Assembly: GCA_030690545.1 (NCBI GenBank)
Contig: JAUYGN010000097.1
Location: forward strand, 1-40,366
Source: Solirubrobacteraceae bacterium
GTDB taxonomy: Bacteria > Actinomycetota > Thermoleophilia > Solirubrobacterales > Solirubrobacteraceae
Direction of reading: 5' to 3'
DNA length: 40,366 nucleotides
Numbering within the stretch: the first letter of the stretch is position 1; each line of letters opens with the position of its first letter. The notes under the pieces are model-generated. The model did no database searches and was not told where the DNA came from. It worked only from the letters and a program-made list of their open reading frames with translations. A program made the position numbers and the translations under genes. Shown one piece after another: positions 21,893 to 30,072 of the stretch.

Positions 21893-22429
21893 TTGCGCGG
21901 ACAGCTGCTGATCGCCGGAGCCACGCTGCCGGACCCGAACTTCGCTCGCACCGTCGTGCTCGTCTGCGAGCACAGCGAGGCCGGCGCACTCGGCCTCGTG
22001 CTCAACCGGCCCGGCGAGCTCGTCGTCGGCGAGTCGGCGCCCGAGCTGTCCGAGCTGACCGGCGAGGACGCCGTGATCGACAGCGGCGGGCCGGTCCAGC
22101 CGGACGCGCTGCTCGTCCTCGCCGAGTTCGAGGACGCCGCGCAGGCCGGCATCCACGTGCTCGAGAACGTCGGCCTCGTCGGCGACGGCGGCGAGCTCGA
22201 CGAGCTCGTCGACGAGACGCGCCGCGCCCGCGTCTTCGCCGGCTACGCCGGCTGGGGGCCCGGCCAGCTCGACGCCGAGCTCGAGCGCGAGGACTGGTTC
22301 GTCGCGCCCGCCGGCGTCGAGGACATCTTCAATCCCGACGCCGACGAGCTCTGGAGCCGCGTGCTCGCGCGCAAGGGCGCGCACTTCGCGCTCGTCGCGC
22401 GGATGCCGATCGACCCGAGCGTGAACTAG
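21893..22429 (+). CDS. YqgE/AlgH family protein (UPF0301)
   Basis: A 178-residue protein matching the AlgH/YqgE pattern: GQLLIAGATLPDPNFARTVVLVCEHSEAGALGLVLNRP at the N-terminus (family consensus LLIA-P-L-D-F-R-V--L-EH---GA-G-V-NRP). The SGGPV and FAGYAGWGPGQLDAELEREDWFVAP segments follow, which are diagnostic. The biochemical role of this widespread family is not established; in Pseudomonas AlgH affects alginate. The start TTG 21893 begins right at the family domain; no strong ribosome binding site is visible. It converges with the reductase gene. Confidence 0.9.
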   Translation: MRGQLLIAGATLPDPNFARTVVLVCEHSEAGALGLVLNRPGELVVGESAPELSELTGEDAVIDSGGPVQPDALLVLAEFEDAAQAGIHVLENVGLVGDGGELDELVDETRRARVFAGYAGWGPGQLDAELEREDWFVAPAGVEDIFNPDADELWSRVLARKGAHFALVARMPIDPSVN

Positions 22430-22517
22430 CCGGCCGCCGGCAGCGCACGGCAACGCCCGCGCGTACGCCGGGCCCCGGCTCTCGTCCCCACGACGTGATC
22501 GCGCCGGGCGTAGCGCG

Positions 22518-23606
22518 CTACGCGGCGCGCTGCGCCGGCCCGACGCCCCAGCGCGGCGAGGGCTGCTTGCCCCAGTTCGCCTCGCGGGCGTAGCGCATGA
22601 GCGACGGGAAGTAGTCGTGCAGCGGCGGTGAGATCGCGCCGAGCAGATCGCGCGCGCGGCGCGCGTCGAACGTGCAGCGCACGCTGAAGTACGGCACGAG
22701 CGCCCCGGCGCGGTTCTCCGCGCGCGGGTCTTCGCCGAGCCGGACGAAGCGCGGCGGCTCGGAGTCGAACGCCTCGGCCGCCATCCGTGCGAGCGCCGCG
22801 TTCGTCGGCGCCCCGTCACCGGAGACGATGTGGAAGGCGCCGCCGCGGACGGGCCCGCAGACGAGCTCGAGCAGCGCGTTGGCGACGATGTCGACCGGCA
22901 CGATGTCCAGCCGCGCGGTCGCGTCGCCGGGCACGTTCGGAAACAGCCCGCGGGCGAACGCCTGCAGCGGCCAGTAGATGACGTTGAAGGCCTGCGTCCA
23001 GCCGGTGACGCTGTCGCCGACGATGACGCTCGGACGCACGATCGCCGCCGGCAGGTCGCTGTCGGCGACGATCTGCTCGGCCTCGAGCTTCGTGCGCTCG
23101 TACGTGTTGCGAAAGCCCTGGCCGACATCGCTGTCGTGCTCGCTGATGACACCGCTGCGGTCGCCCGCGACGTATGCCGTCGAGACGTGGACGTAGCGAT
23201 CCAGCGAGCCGCGCGCATGCGCTTCGCCGGCGAGCTCGACGACCTCGCGCGTGCCTTCGACGTTGATCCGCCGCGCTTGCTCGAGCGGCAGCGTGAAGCT
23301 GATCGACGCCGCGCAGTGCACGACCGCAGAGATCGACCCGGTCAGCCGCTCACGGCTGATCGGCGAGAGCCCGAGCCCGGCGGTCTCGAGATCGGCCGCC
23401 ACGGCACGGACGCGTCCGCGGCGCGGGCGCGCGGCCGGCGCGATGAGCGTCTTGAGCAGCTCGTCGATGCGCTCCTGGGCGGCGGCGTCGTCCGCCGCGC
23501 GCACGAGCGCCACGACGTCGCGGTCGGTCTGCTCGAGCAGGCGCACGAGCAGCTCCATCCCGACGAAGCCGGTGGCCCCGGTCAGCAGTACGGGACCGGT
23601 GGTCAT
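22518..23606 (-). CDS. Acyl/thioester-reductase-like extended SDR
   Basis: A 362-residue NAD(P)-binding protein of the extended SDR type, closest in style to the NAD_binding_4 / thioester reductase / fatty acyl reductase group. It has LLTGATGFVGMELLVRLL at the start (glycine-rich loop), VVHCAASISFTLP, INVEGTREVVELA, VHVSTAYVAG (catalytic Thr/Ser region) and the YERTKLEAE catalytic Tyr-Lys pair. Such enzymes reduce acyl-ACP or acyl-CoA thioesters to aldehydes or alcohols, though some act on sterols or sugars. Its ATG overlaps the fabF stop by 4 bases, so it shares the operon with fabD-acpP-fabF, which favours an acyl-ACP substrate. Confidence 0.8.
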   Translation of the reverse strand: MTTGPVLLTGATGFVGMELLVRLLEQTDRDVVALVRAADDAAAQERIDELLKTLIAPAARPRRGRVRAVAADLETAGLGLSPISRERLTGSISAVVHCAASISFTLPLEQARRINVEGTREVVELAGEAHARGSLDRYVHVSTAYVAGDRSGVISEHDSDVGQGFRNTYERTKLEAEQIVADSDLPAAIVRPSVIVGDSVTGWTQAFNVIYWPLQAFARGLFPNVPGDATARLDIVPVDIVANALLELVCGPVRGGAFHIVSGDGAPTNAALARMAAEAFDSEPPRFVRLGEDPRAENRAGALVPYFSVRCTFDARRARDLLGAISPPLHDYFPSLMRYAREANWGKQPSPRWGVGPAQRAA

Positions 23607-24808
23607 GCGGCCTCCAGGCAGAGCGTCGCGTTGTGCCCGCCGAAGCCGAACGAGTTCGACAGGGCGACGGGCGGCCGGCCGTTGGCCAGCCGCAGGGGGC
23701 GCGCCGTGTCGGGCACGTAGTCGAGGTCCATGCCTTCCTCGGCCTGCTCCCAGCCGATCGTCGGCGGGGCGATCCGGTCGCGCAGCGCGAGGGTCGTGGC
23801 GATCGCCTCGACGGCGCCGGCGGCGCCCAGCAGGTGGCCGATCGCCGACTTCGTCGAGGAGATCGGCACCGTGCCGGCGCGGTCGCCGAGCACGGTCTTG
23901 ACCGCCGAGGTCTCGGCGCGGTCGTTGAGCTGCGTCGAGGTGCCGTGCGCGTTGATGTAGTCGACGTCGGTCGGTACGAGACCCGCGTCGCGCAGCGCGA
24001 TCTGCATCGCGCGGGCGCCGCCCCGGCCCGAGGCGTGGGGCGCCGTGATGTGGTGCGCGTCGCCGGTCGATCCGTAGCCGCGCACGGTGCCGAGGATGCG
24101 CGCGCCGCGCGCGCGTGCCGAGTCGCCGGCCTCGAGCACGAGGACGCCTGCGCCCTCGCCCATCACGAAGCCGTCACGGCGATCGTCGAACGGGCGCGAG
24201 ACGCCGGTCGGCGACAGCGCGCCCATCGAGCCGAACGCGGCGCGCGAGAGCGGCGTCAGCGGAGCTTCGGCGGCGCCGGTGACGATCGCCTCGGCCTCGC
24301 CGTGCTGGATCATCCGCAGCGCCGTGCCGATCGCGTGGCTGCCTGCGGCGCAGGCCGAGACGACGCTGAAGACCGGTCCGCGCAGCCCGTGTCGCAGCGA
24401 CAGGGCGGCCGAGCCGGCGTTGCTCATCATCAGTGGCACGGCGAGCGGGGAGACGGACTCCGCGCCGGTGTCGCGGAGCAGGTCGTGGTTGTCCTCGAGC
24501 GTGCCGATCCCGCCGATCCCGGTGCCCAGCACGCAGCCGATCAGCTCGGGGTCGTAGGGCAGCTCGTCCGCCCAGCCGGCGTCGGCGAGCGCCTCGTCGC
24601 CGGCGGTGATCGCCAGCTGCGTCGAGCGATCGGCCCGGCGCGCCTGCTTGGCGGACATGTGGTCGGTCGGGGCGAACTCCGCGCACGGCGCCTCACCGTC
24701 GTGGATGCCGCACGCGCCGCCCGTCCAGCGCTCGTGCAGCGTCCGGGCACCGATGCCGAGGGGCGACACGGCACCGACTCCGGTGATGACGACGTCGCGC
24801 AAGGTCAC
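23603..24808 (-). CDS. fabF: Beta-ketoacyl-ACP synthase II (FabF type)
   Basis: Elongates acyl chains by decarboxylative condensation with malonyl-ACP. The 401-residue product from GTG 24808 has the full KAS II set: active-site Cys153 in VVSACAAGSHAIG, His288 in NAHGTSTQLND, Lys320 and His325 in STKSAIGHLLGAAG, and the C-terminal SNSFGFGGHN motif. It is therefore a chain-elongating synthase and not a chain-length factor. The GTG overlaps the acpP stop (GTGA). The frame is open upstream, but that extension is a shadow of acpP. Confidence 0.93.
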   Translation of the reverse strand: MTLRDVVITGVGAVSPLGIGARTLHERWTGGACGIHDGEAPCAEFAPTDHMSAKQARRADRSTQLAITAGDEALADAGWADELPYDPELIGCVLGTGIGGIGTLEDNHDLLRDTGAESVSPLAVPLMMSNAGSAALSLRHGLRGPVFSVVSACAAGSHAIGTALRMIQHGEAEAIVTGAAEAPLTPLSRAAFGSMGALSPTGVSRPFDDRRDGFVMGEGAGVLVLEAGDSARARGARILGTVRGYGSTGDAHHITAPHASGRGGARAMQIALRDAGLVPTDVDYINAHGTSTQLNDRAETSAVKTVLGDRAGTVPISSTKSAIGHLLGAAGAVEAIATTLALRDRIAPPTIGWEQAEEGMDLDYVPDTARPLRLANGRPPVALSNSFGFGGHNATLCLEAA

Positions 24809-25056
24809 CCCTGGACGCGTTCGACGACGAGGTCGACGATGTCGCCGACGGTCTTGATCTGCTTGAAGTCGGCATTGTCGAGGTCGATCTCGTAGGCCTC
24901 CTCGACGACCTGCGTGAGCTCGACGAGGTCCAGCGAGTCGACGTCGACCTCCTCGAGCGTCGCGTCGCGCGACAGCACGTCGGGATCGGCGCCGAACGTG
25001 GCGAGCGAGTCGATCACCATCGCCTCGATGTCCTTCGGTTGCGTCGTTGTAGCCAT
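24805..25056 (-). CDS. acpP: Acyl carrier protein
   Basis: An 83-residue acidic four-helix protein that carries acyl chains on phosphopantetheine. The attachment serine is Ser41 in EVDVDSLDLVELT, the D-S-L motif recognised by holo-ACP synthase. FKQIKTVGDIVDLVVERV at the C-terminus is the usual helix IV. The start ATG 25056 has a strong AAGGAGAT ribosome binding site just upstream (about 25066-25073). It lies between fabD and fabF, overlapping fabF by 4 bases. Confidence 0.94.
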   Translation of the reverse strand: MATTTQPKDIEAMVIDSLATFGADPDVLSRDATLEEVDVDSLDLVELTQVVEEAYEIDLDNADFKQIKTVGDIVDLVVERVQG

Positions 25057-25088
25057 GGTCGGTATCTCCTTGGGGTTGCGAGGTCGAG

Positions 25089-25997
25089 TCAGCTGGTCGG
25101 CGCAAGCTGCAGGTCGTCCACCGTCACGACGGCGGCACCGGGCACGCAGCGCGGCGTGAGCTTGGCGAGCACCGTCCCGGGTCCGCAGTCGAGGTAGGCG
25201 CGGGCGCCGATCTCGTCCAGCGCCGTCATCGTCTGGCGCCAGAGCACGGGCGAGACGAGCGCGTCGGCAAGCTCGCTGCACGGATCGGTGAAGGGTCGTG
25301 CGGTCGCGCACGAGATCACGACGGCGCTCGGCGCGTACAGCTGCACCTCGTCGAGCGCCGTGCGAAACGGCTCCACGGCGGCAGCCATCTGCGGCGAGTG
25401 GAAGGCGCCGCTGACGTGCAGCGGGATCGCGCGCATGCCGTCGGCGCGAACCTGCCGGCGGACGGCGTTGAGATCGTCGGACGCACCGGACAGCACGATC
25501 TGCCCGACGGCATTGTCGTTGGCGACCGACACCCCGTGGCGCTCGGCGATCGCGGCGGCCTGCTCGGGCTCGGCGCCGAGCACGGCGAGCATCGTGCCGC
25601 CGCCGCTCGCCTCGCCGGAGTCGGCCATCAGCGCACCGCGCAGGACGACGAGGCGCAGCGCGTCGTGATCGTCGAGCACGCCTCCGGCGGCGAGCGCGGT
25701 CAGCTCGCCGAGCGAGTGACCGGCGAACGCGATCGGCGTCTCGACGGACTCGGCGGCGCGCGACCAGCCCGCCAGCGACGCGCAGAAGATCGCCGGCTGG
25801 GCGAAGCGCGTCGACTCGTCGATGCGCTCGAAGGGATCGTCGCCGACGAGGTCGAGGACCGCCTCGAGCAGGTCGGGCCGAGCACTGGCGACGAGCTCGC
25901 GCATGCCGGGAACCTGGCTGCCCTGGCCGGGGAAGAGGATCGCTGTGGGGGTGACGTCGAGCACGCGTCCAGCGTGCAGCGCGCGCGGGTAACGCAC
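25089..25997 (-). CDS. fabD: Malonyl-CoA:ACP transacylase (FabD type)
   Basis: Loads malonyl units on ACP. The protein has FPGQGSQVPGM near the N-terminus, nucleophile Ser95 in FAGHSLGELTALAA, NDNAVGQIVLSG, catalytic His in SGAFHSPQM and the C-terminal DCGPGTVLAKL. I use GTG 25997 (302 residues), preceded by a GGGGGGA run. GTG 25964 would start closer to the family consensus (VTPTAILFPGQG) but has only a weak ribosome binding site. It is the first gene of the fabD-acpP-fabF-reductase run; no fabH is present nearby. A palindrome-rich spacer separates it from the upstream response regulator. Confidence 0.92.
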   Translation of the reverse strand: MRYPRALHAGRVLDVTPTAILFPGQGSQVPGMRELVASARPDLLEAVLDLVGDDPFERIDESTRFAQPAIFCASLAGWSRAAESVETPIAFAGHSLGELTALAAGGVLDDHDALRLVVLRGALMADSGEASGGGTMLAVLGAEPEQAAAIAERHGVSVANDNAVGQIVLSGASDDLNAVRRQVRADGMRAIPLHVSGAFHSPQMAAAVEPFRTALDEVQLYAPSAVVISCATARPFTDPCSELADALVSPVLWRQTMTALDEIGARAYLDCGPGTVLAKLTPRCVPGAAVVTVDDLQLAPTS

Positions 25998-26001
25998 AAT
26001 C

Positions 26002-26056
26002 GGTTCCCCCCACCGGAGGGAAGCGGCACCCCCCAGGTGGGGGGGTGAGGGGAACG
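26002..26056. promoter_or_regulatory. Nested palindromes between response regulator and fabD
   Basis: Three dyads overlap here. GTTCCCC (26003-26009) matches GGGGAAC (26050-26056) at the outer edges. TTCCCCCCACCGGAGGGAA has TTCCC/GGGAA ends. CACCCCCC (26027-26034) is followed by AGGT and a G-run ending GTG. The spacer is only about 68 bases. It may terminate the regulator transcript, or be the operator and promoter of the fab operon, possibly bound by the neighbouring LuxR-type regulator. This assignment is inference. Confidence 0.45.
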
Positions 26057-26065
26057 CTCAGCGGC

Positions 26066-26680
26066 TCAGCTCAACAGCCCGATCCGCTGCGCCCGCTGCA
26101 CGGCCTCCGCCCGGTTGCGCACGTCGAGCTTGCGATACAGCGCGCTCGTGTGCTCCTTGACGGTGTGCGGCGACAGGTGCAGCGCGATCGCGATCTCGCG
26201 GTTCGTGGCGCCGCCGGCGATCCGCTCGAGGACCTCGTGCTCGCGGGCCGACAGCATCAGCGCGCCGTCCTGCGGCGGTGGAGCGGGCTCGAACAGCGCC
26301 ATCCCGAGCGCGACCATCCGCACCGCGCGCGCGACGTCGGCGGCCGGCCAGTCCTTCGGCACGAACCCGCTCGCGCCGCAGGCGCGAGCGGTCGCCGGCG
26401 AGATCCGGCCGGCGCCGGAGATCAGCAGCACGCGCAGCTCTGGGCGCTCGGTCAGCAGCCGCTCGCAGACCTCGGGCCCCGACTCGCCGCCGAGGAAGAG
26501 GTCGACGAGAGCGACGTCCGGGGCGTGCTCGCGGGTCAGCTCGAGCGCCTCGTCGCCGGTGCTCGCCGACAGGTAGCGCTCGACCCAGTCGAGCTCGCCG
26601 AGCATCGTCCGAAAGCCCCAGTGCACGACGTCGTGGTCATCGACGACGAGCACGCGCAGACGTTCGGCGTCGCCGCTCAC
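26066..26680 (-). CDS. NarL/FixJ-type response regulator
   Basis: A 204-residue two-domain regulator. The receiver domain has VLVVDDHDVVHWGFR at the start (acidic pocket), phospho-acceptor Asp60 in VALVDLFLGG and the conserved Lys in GFVPKDW. The LuxR helix-turn-helix (about 140-204) reads LSAREHEVLERIAGGATNREIAIALHLSPHTVKEHTSALYRKL. It overlaps the upstream kinase gene by 4 bases, so they form a pair. It is transcribed towards fabD, making the fab-type operon the obvious candidate target. Confidence 0.92.
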   Translation of the reverse strand: MSGDAERLRVLVVDDHDVVHWGFRTMLGELDWVERYLSASTGDEALELTREHAPDVALVDLFLGGESGPEVCERLLTERPELRVLLISGAGRISPATARACGASGFVPKDWPAADVARAVRMVALGMALFEPAPPPQDGALMLSAREHEVLERIAGGATNREIAIALHLSPHTVKEHTSALYRKLDVRNRAEAVQRAQRIGLLS

Positions 26681-27783
26681 GACGGCGCGCCGTTGCCGGC
26701 CAGCGGGACGACGAGGCGCACGACCCAGGTGCCGCGCGCACGCTCGCCGAACTCGACGAGGCCGCCGGCCTGCAGCGCCTCGAGCGCGGCGAGTCGCAGC
26801 CCGACTCCGGTCGACGCGCTGCGCTCCAGCGGCACGCCGTCGTTCTCGATCTCCAGCACGAGCGTCCCGTCGTGGCTGCGCGTGCGGACGACGAGGCGGC
26901 GCGCGTCGGCATGCTTGCGCGCGTTGCGGACCGCTTCGGTCAGGACCGACTGGACGAGTGGCTCGAGCGCCGCGGGGATGTCAACGACCGGGCCGTCGAC
27001 CGCCAGGCCGAGGTCGACGTGCTCGGCGCAGAGGCGGCCCAGCTCGGCCCGCAGCGTCGTGCCCGTCGGAACCGGCGAGCGCCCGAGCGGGCGCTGCAGC
27101 GCGGAGCGCAGCTCGCTCAGCGCAGCGCCGACCTCGCGGGCGCAGCGAGCGCGCGCCTCAGCCGACAGCGGCTGCTCGGCGGACAGCACGAGCGAGACGC
27201 CGAAGAGCCGCTGCACGACGCCCTCGTGGATCCCGCGCGCGAAGTCGATGCGCTCCTCCAGCTCGCGCGCGCGCTCGCCGACCGTCGTCGCGATCTGCGA
27301 CGTCGACGCGAGCGCCAGCGTCTTGCCGAGGATCCACAGCAGGTCGCGGTGACGCTCGTCGAGCGGCGCGGCACCGTACCGGGGCTCGGCGATGATCACG
27401 CCCAGCCAGCGTCCGGCGGCGACGATCGGCACGTAGACGAGCGGATGCTCGCCGACGAGTCCGGCGAAGTCGTCGGAGATCTCGTGGCCCTCGTCGCCGA
27501 GCACCTCGATGACGCGATCCTCGCTCAGCGCCCGGCGTGCGACGGGCGCTGCCTCGACCCTGATCTCGGCGGTCGTGAAGCGGTCCAGGGCGATGCCGTG
27601 CGCGCCCGCGGCGTGCACCCGCCGGCGCGCGTCGTCGTAGCGGAAGATCACCGCGCGGCGCATCTGCGCGAGGCGGCAGACGGCGTCGGCCAGGCGCGAG
27701 TAGAACTCCGTCGACCCGTGGTCGCCGTCGACCTCGGCGAGGACGTCGTTGAGCAGCTCGAGCGCGGCGATCGAGTGGTTCAT
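26677..27783 (-). CDS. GAF-domain sensor histidine kinase (HisKA_3)
   Basis: A 368-residue cytoplasmic sensor kinase without membrane helices. A GAF-like domain (about 10-165; RRAVIFRYDDARRRVHAAGA...VYVPIVAAGRWLGVIIAEPR) precedes a HisKA_3 dimerisation segment with phospho-acceptor His186 in FARGIHEGVVQRLFGVSL. The C-terminal ATPase has N-box EAVRNARKHA, G1 EIENDGVP and G2 TGVGLRLAALEAL. The signal is unknown; GAF domains bind small ligands or haem. This architecture pairs with NarL-type regulators, as encoded next. Upstream (27784-27830) are short inverted repeats but no clear promoter. Confidence 0.9.
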   Translation of the reverse strand: MNHSIAALELLNDVLAEVDGDHGSTEFYSRLADAVCRLAQMRRAVIFRYDDARRRVHAAGAHGIALDRFTTAEIRVEAAPVARRALSEDRVIEVLGDEGHEISDDFAGLVGEHPLVYVPIVAAGRWLGVIIAEPRYGAAPLDERHRDLLWILGKTLALASTSQIATTVGERARELEERIDFARGIHEGVVQRLFGVSLVLSAEQPLSAEARARCAREVGAALSELRSALQRPLGRSPVPTGTTLRAELGRLCAEHVDLGLAVDGPVVDIPAALEPLVQSVLTEAVRNARKHADARRLVVRTRSHDGTLVLEIENDGVPLERSASTGVGLRLAALEALQAGGLVEFGERARGTWVVRLVVPLAGNGAPS

Positions 27784-27980
27784 CCCGTGCGTCCGTTTGC
27801 GCGCGGACGGTCCACGAGTGGGCGGACCGGCGCGATGAAGCTCCCGTGCGCGGGCTGCGTCGCGGATTGCACCCGCTCATCGTGGCAGGCGCGTCCGCGG
27901 GTCGTGCGACCTGCACCCGAGCAGCTGGGCGCCGGCGCCCGCGCCCGCGCCCGCGCATCGGCAGTCGCGCCCCCGCGCGG

Positions 27981-28325
27981 CTATGCGCGCACGCGGCGCG
28001 CGATCCAGCGCGGCAGCATCCCGCGTTGTGTCCGGCGATCGGCGGCCCGCAGCTGCTTGACGCGCAGCGCGAGCAACTCGACGGCCGCGGCAGTCGGCAG
28101 GAACGGGTCGGCGATCGCGCGGCCGTCGTCGAGCGCCAGGGCCGCCCAGATGCGCTCGTCGACGACGGCGACGAGCACCGTTCCCTGCAGCGGCCGCGCG
28201 GAGTCCAGCGCGGCGAGCTCGTCCAGCAGCGGCGCGTCGGCGTCGCGGGCGCGCCGGATCACGACCGGATCGTGCTCATGGCCGGCATCGCGGTCGTGCT
28301 GCCGCTGCGGATCGAAGCGGTTCAT
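27981..28325 (-). CDS. Small protein of unknown function
   Basis: About 114 residues from ATG 28325 (ATG 28328 and an upstream 28349 start are possible). The N-terminus is hydrophilic and His/Asp/Arg-rich. The middle part, PVVIRRARDADAPLLDELAALDSARPLQGTVLVAVVDERIWAALALDDGRAIADPF, resembles the first strands of a GNAT acetyltransferase fold but lacks the acetyl-CoA loop. The C-terminus is basic. I do not recognise a function. It diverges from the MocR-type gene across an unusually AT-rich spacer. Confidence 0.65.
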   Translation of the reverse strand: MNRFDPQRQHDRDAGHEHDPVVIRRARDADAPLLDELAALDSARPLQGTVLVAVVDERIWAALALDDGRAIADPFLPTAAAVELLALRVKQLRAADRRTQRGMLPRWIARRVRA

Positions 28326-28367
28326 CATGGAGCGTAGGGAGTCCCACACACTGGATCATATGCCTGA

Positions 28368-28402
28368 TTGTGCGTCACTTGGAGCTACTGTACGATGAAC
28401 TA
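28368..28402 (+). promoter_or_regulatory. Sigma-70-like promoter giving a leaderless MocR transcript
   Basis: TTGTGC (28368-28373), a 17-base spacer and TACGAT (28391-28396) form a good housekeeping-type promoter. The ATG at 28402 begins 6 bases after the -10 element, so transcription would start at or next to the A of the start codon. No ribosome binding site precedes the gene, consistent with leaderless translation. The surrounding bases are conspicuously AT-rich for this genome. Confidence 0.6.
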
Positions 28403-29955
28403 TGGGTATGTCAATATCCCACAATATGTCGATGTTTGACCTTGAGCGCGGCGGAGAGGTGTCCATCACCCAGCAGCTCGTCACGCACTTCGCGACGCTC
28501 ATCGACAGCGGCCGGCTGCAGCCCGGCGAGCGCCTGCCCGCGACGCGCGCGCTCGCCGCCGAGGTCGCGATCAACCACCTCACCGCCGTGCGCGTCTACC
28601 GCCGCCTCGCCGAGCTGGGCTACGTGACGGCCGCGGTCGGCCGCGGGACGTTCGTGCGCCAGCGGATCCCCGTCCCGGCGAGCGCGACCGACGCGACGAC
28701 CGCGCCGCCGGGCGGCGCGCCCAGCGCGCGCGACGAGGACTGGCAGCTCGGCATGCTCGCCGCACGGCCGATGACCTACGCCGACGAGATGCTGCGCGAC
28801 TCGCTGCACGCGCCGCTGGCCGGCGACGCGATCGCGCTCGGCTCGGGCTATCCGGACCCCGAGCTGTGCCCCTCCGAGGAGCTCGCCCGGATCGCCGCCG
28901 AGATCGCCCGCGAGACGCCGCGTGCAGTCACCGACTACCTGCAGGTCGAGGGCCTTCCCGAGCTGCGCGAGCGGCTCGCCGAGCTCGGCCGCGCGGCCGG
29001 CTACGCGACGAGCGCCGACGAGATCCTCGTGACGACCGGCGCCCGCCAGGCGCTCGACCTCGTCGCGCGCGCGCTGCTCGGTCCCGGCGACGTCGCGGTC
29101 GTCGAGTCACCGACCTTCGCCGGCGTGCTCGCGTCCATGCAGGCGACCGGCGCCCGCGTGCTGGCGCTCCCCGTCGACGAGCACGGCGCCGACATCGACG
29201 CGCTCGAGCGCATCCTCGCGCGCCACGAGATCAAGCTCGTCGCGCTGCAGGAGGCGTGCCAGAACCCGACCGGGACCGACCTCTCGCCGCAGCGCCGCGC
29301 GCGCCTGCTGGAGCTCGCCCGCACGCGCGGCTTCTTCGTGCTCGACGACGGCGTCTACGCGACGATGCGCTTCGACGGCGAGCCGCAGCGGCGCCTGCGC
29401 GCCGACGCCCCGTCGCACGTCATCTACGTCGACTCGCTGTCCAAGACGATCGGCGGCGGCCTGCGGATCGGCTGGATCGCCGCCAGCGGACCGCTCCTGT
29501 CACGGCTCGTGCAGCTGAAGATCCACGCCGACATCCACACCGCGGCGCTGCCGCAGCACCTTGCCGCGCGCTACCTGCGCGGTGACCGCCACGCGCGCCT
29601 GCTGCGCGCCGCCCTGCCCGTGTACCGGGCGCGACGCGACGCGCTGCTGGCGGCGCTCGAGCGCCATCTCGCGCACGACGCGACGTGGCACGTGCCGCAC
29701 GGCGGCCACCACGTCTGGGTCACGCTGCGCGACCCGGTCGACGAGCGCGCGCTCTACGTCGAGGCGCTGCGCGCCGGGACGGCGTTCCTGCCCGGCGGGG
29801 CGGTGATGGCCGAGCCGGCCTCGCGCACGAGCATGCGCCTGTCGTTCGGGCTCGTCGAGCCCGCGCGCTTCGACGAGGGCGTTCGCCGCCTCGCCGTCGC
29901 GCTGCGCGAGGTTCGTCGCGGGGGGCGCAGCGGCGCGACGGGAGCGCTGTCCTGA
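28402..29955 (+). CDS. MocR/GntR-type PLP-dependent regulator or aminotransferase
   Basis: A 517-residue fusion of a winged helix-turn-helix domain (about 15-80; ITQQLVTHFATLIDSGRLQPGERLPATRALAAEV...YRRLAELGYV) to a fold-type I aminotransferase domain. The latter has YLQVEGLPELRERLAE, VTTGARQALDLVARALLGPGD, QEACQNPTG, LDDGVY and the PLP-lysine motif DSLSKTIGGGLRIGW. MocR proteins use PLP-ligand adducts to control neighbouring genes such as those for PLP, GABA or amino-acid metabolism; some also act as aminotransferases. No obvious amino-acid gene is next to it. The ATG at 28402 follows directly on a promoter. ATG 28426 is an alternative start. Confidence 0.9.
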   Translation: MGMSISHNMSMFDLERGGEVSITQQLVTHFATLIDSGRLQPGERLPATRALAAEVAINHLTAVRVYRRLAELGYVTAAVGRGTFVRQRIPVPASATDATTAPPGGAPSARDEDWQLGMLAARPMTYADEMLRDSLHAPLAGDAIALGSGYPDPELCPSEELARIAAEIARETPRAVTDYLQVEGLPELRERLAELGRAAGYATSADEILVTTGARQALDLVARALLGPGDVAVVESPTFAGVLASMQATGARVLALPVDEHGADIDALERILARHEIKLVALQEACQNPTGTDLSPQRRARLLELARTRGFFVLDDGVYATMRFDGEPQRRLRADAPSHVIYVDSLSKTIGGGLRIGWIAASGPLLSRLVQLKIHADIHTAALPQHLAARYLRGDRHARLLRAALPVYRARRDALLAALERHLAHDATWHVPHGGHHVWVTLRDPVDERALYVEALRAGTAFLPGGAVMAEPASRTSMRLSFGLVEPARFDEGVRRLAVALREVRRGGRSGATGALS

Positions 29956-30072
29956 CGCCTCCCGGCCGCGACGAGGGCGTCCGCCTCGTTCCTGCCAGGC
30001 ACTCGGCTACCGTGGGACTCCCCGTTTCGTCGCGGGGATCCTTCCGCCACCGCCCGATCCTGAGGTACCCGC

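Noticed and set aside
27833-27980. Small Cys-containing ORF (KLPCAGCVADC) on the plus strand
   Set aside because: It continues as Arg/Ala shadow antisense to the gene at 27981, has no ribosome binding site and no known motif beyond three cysteines.
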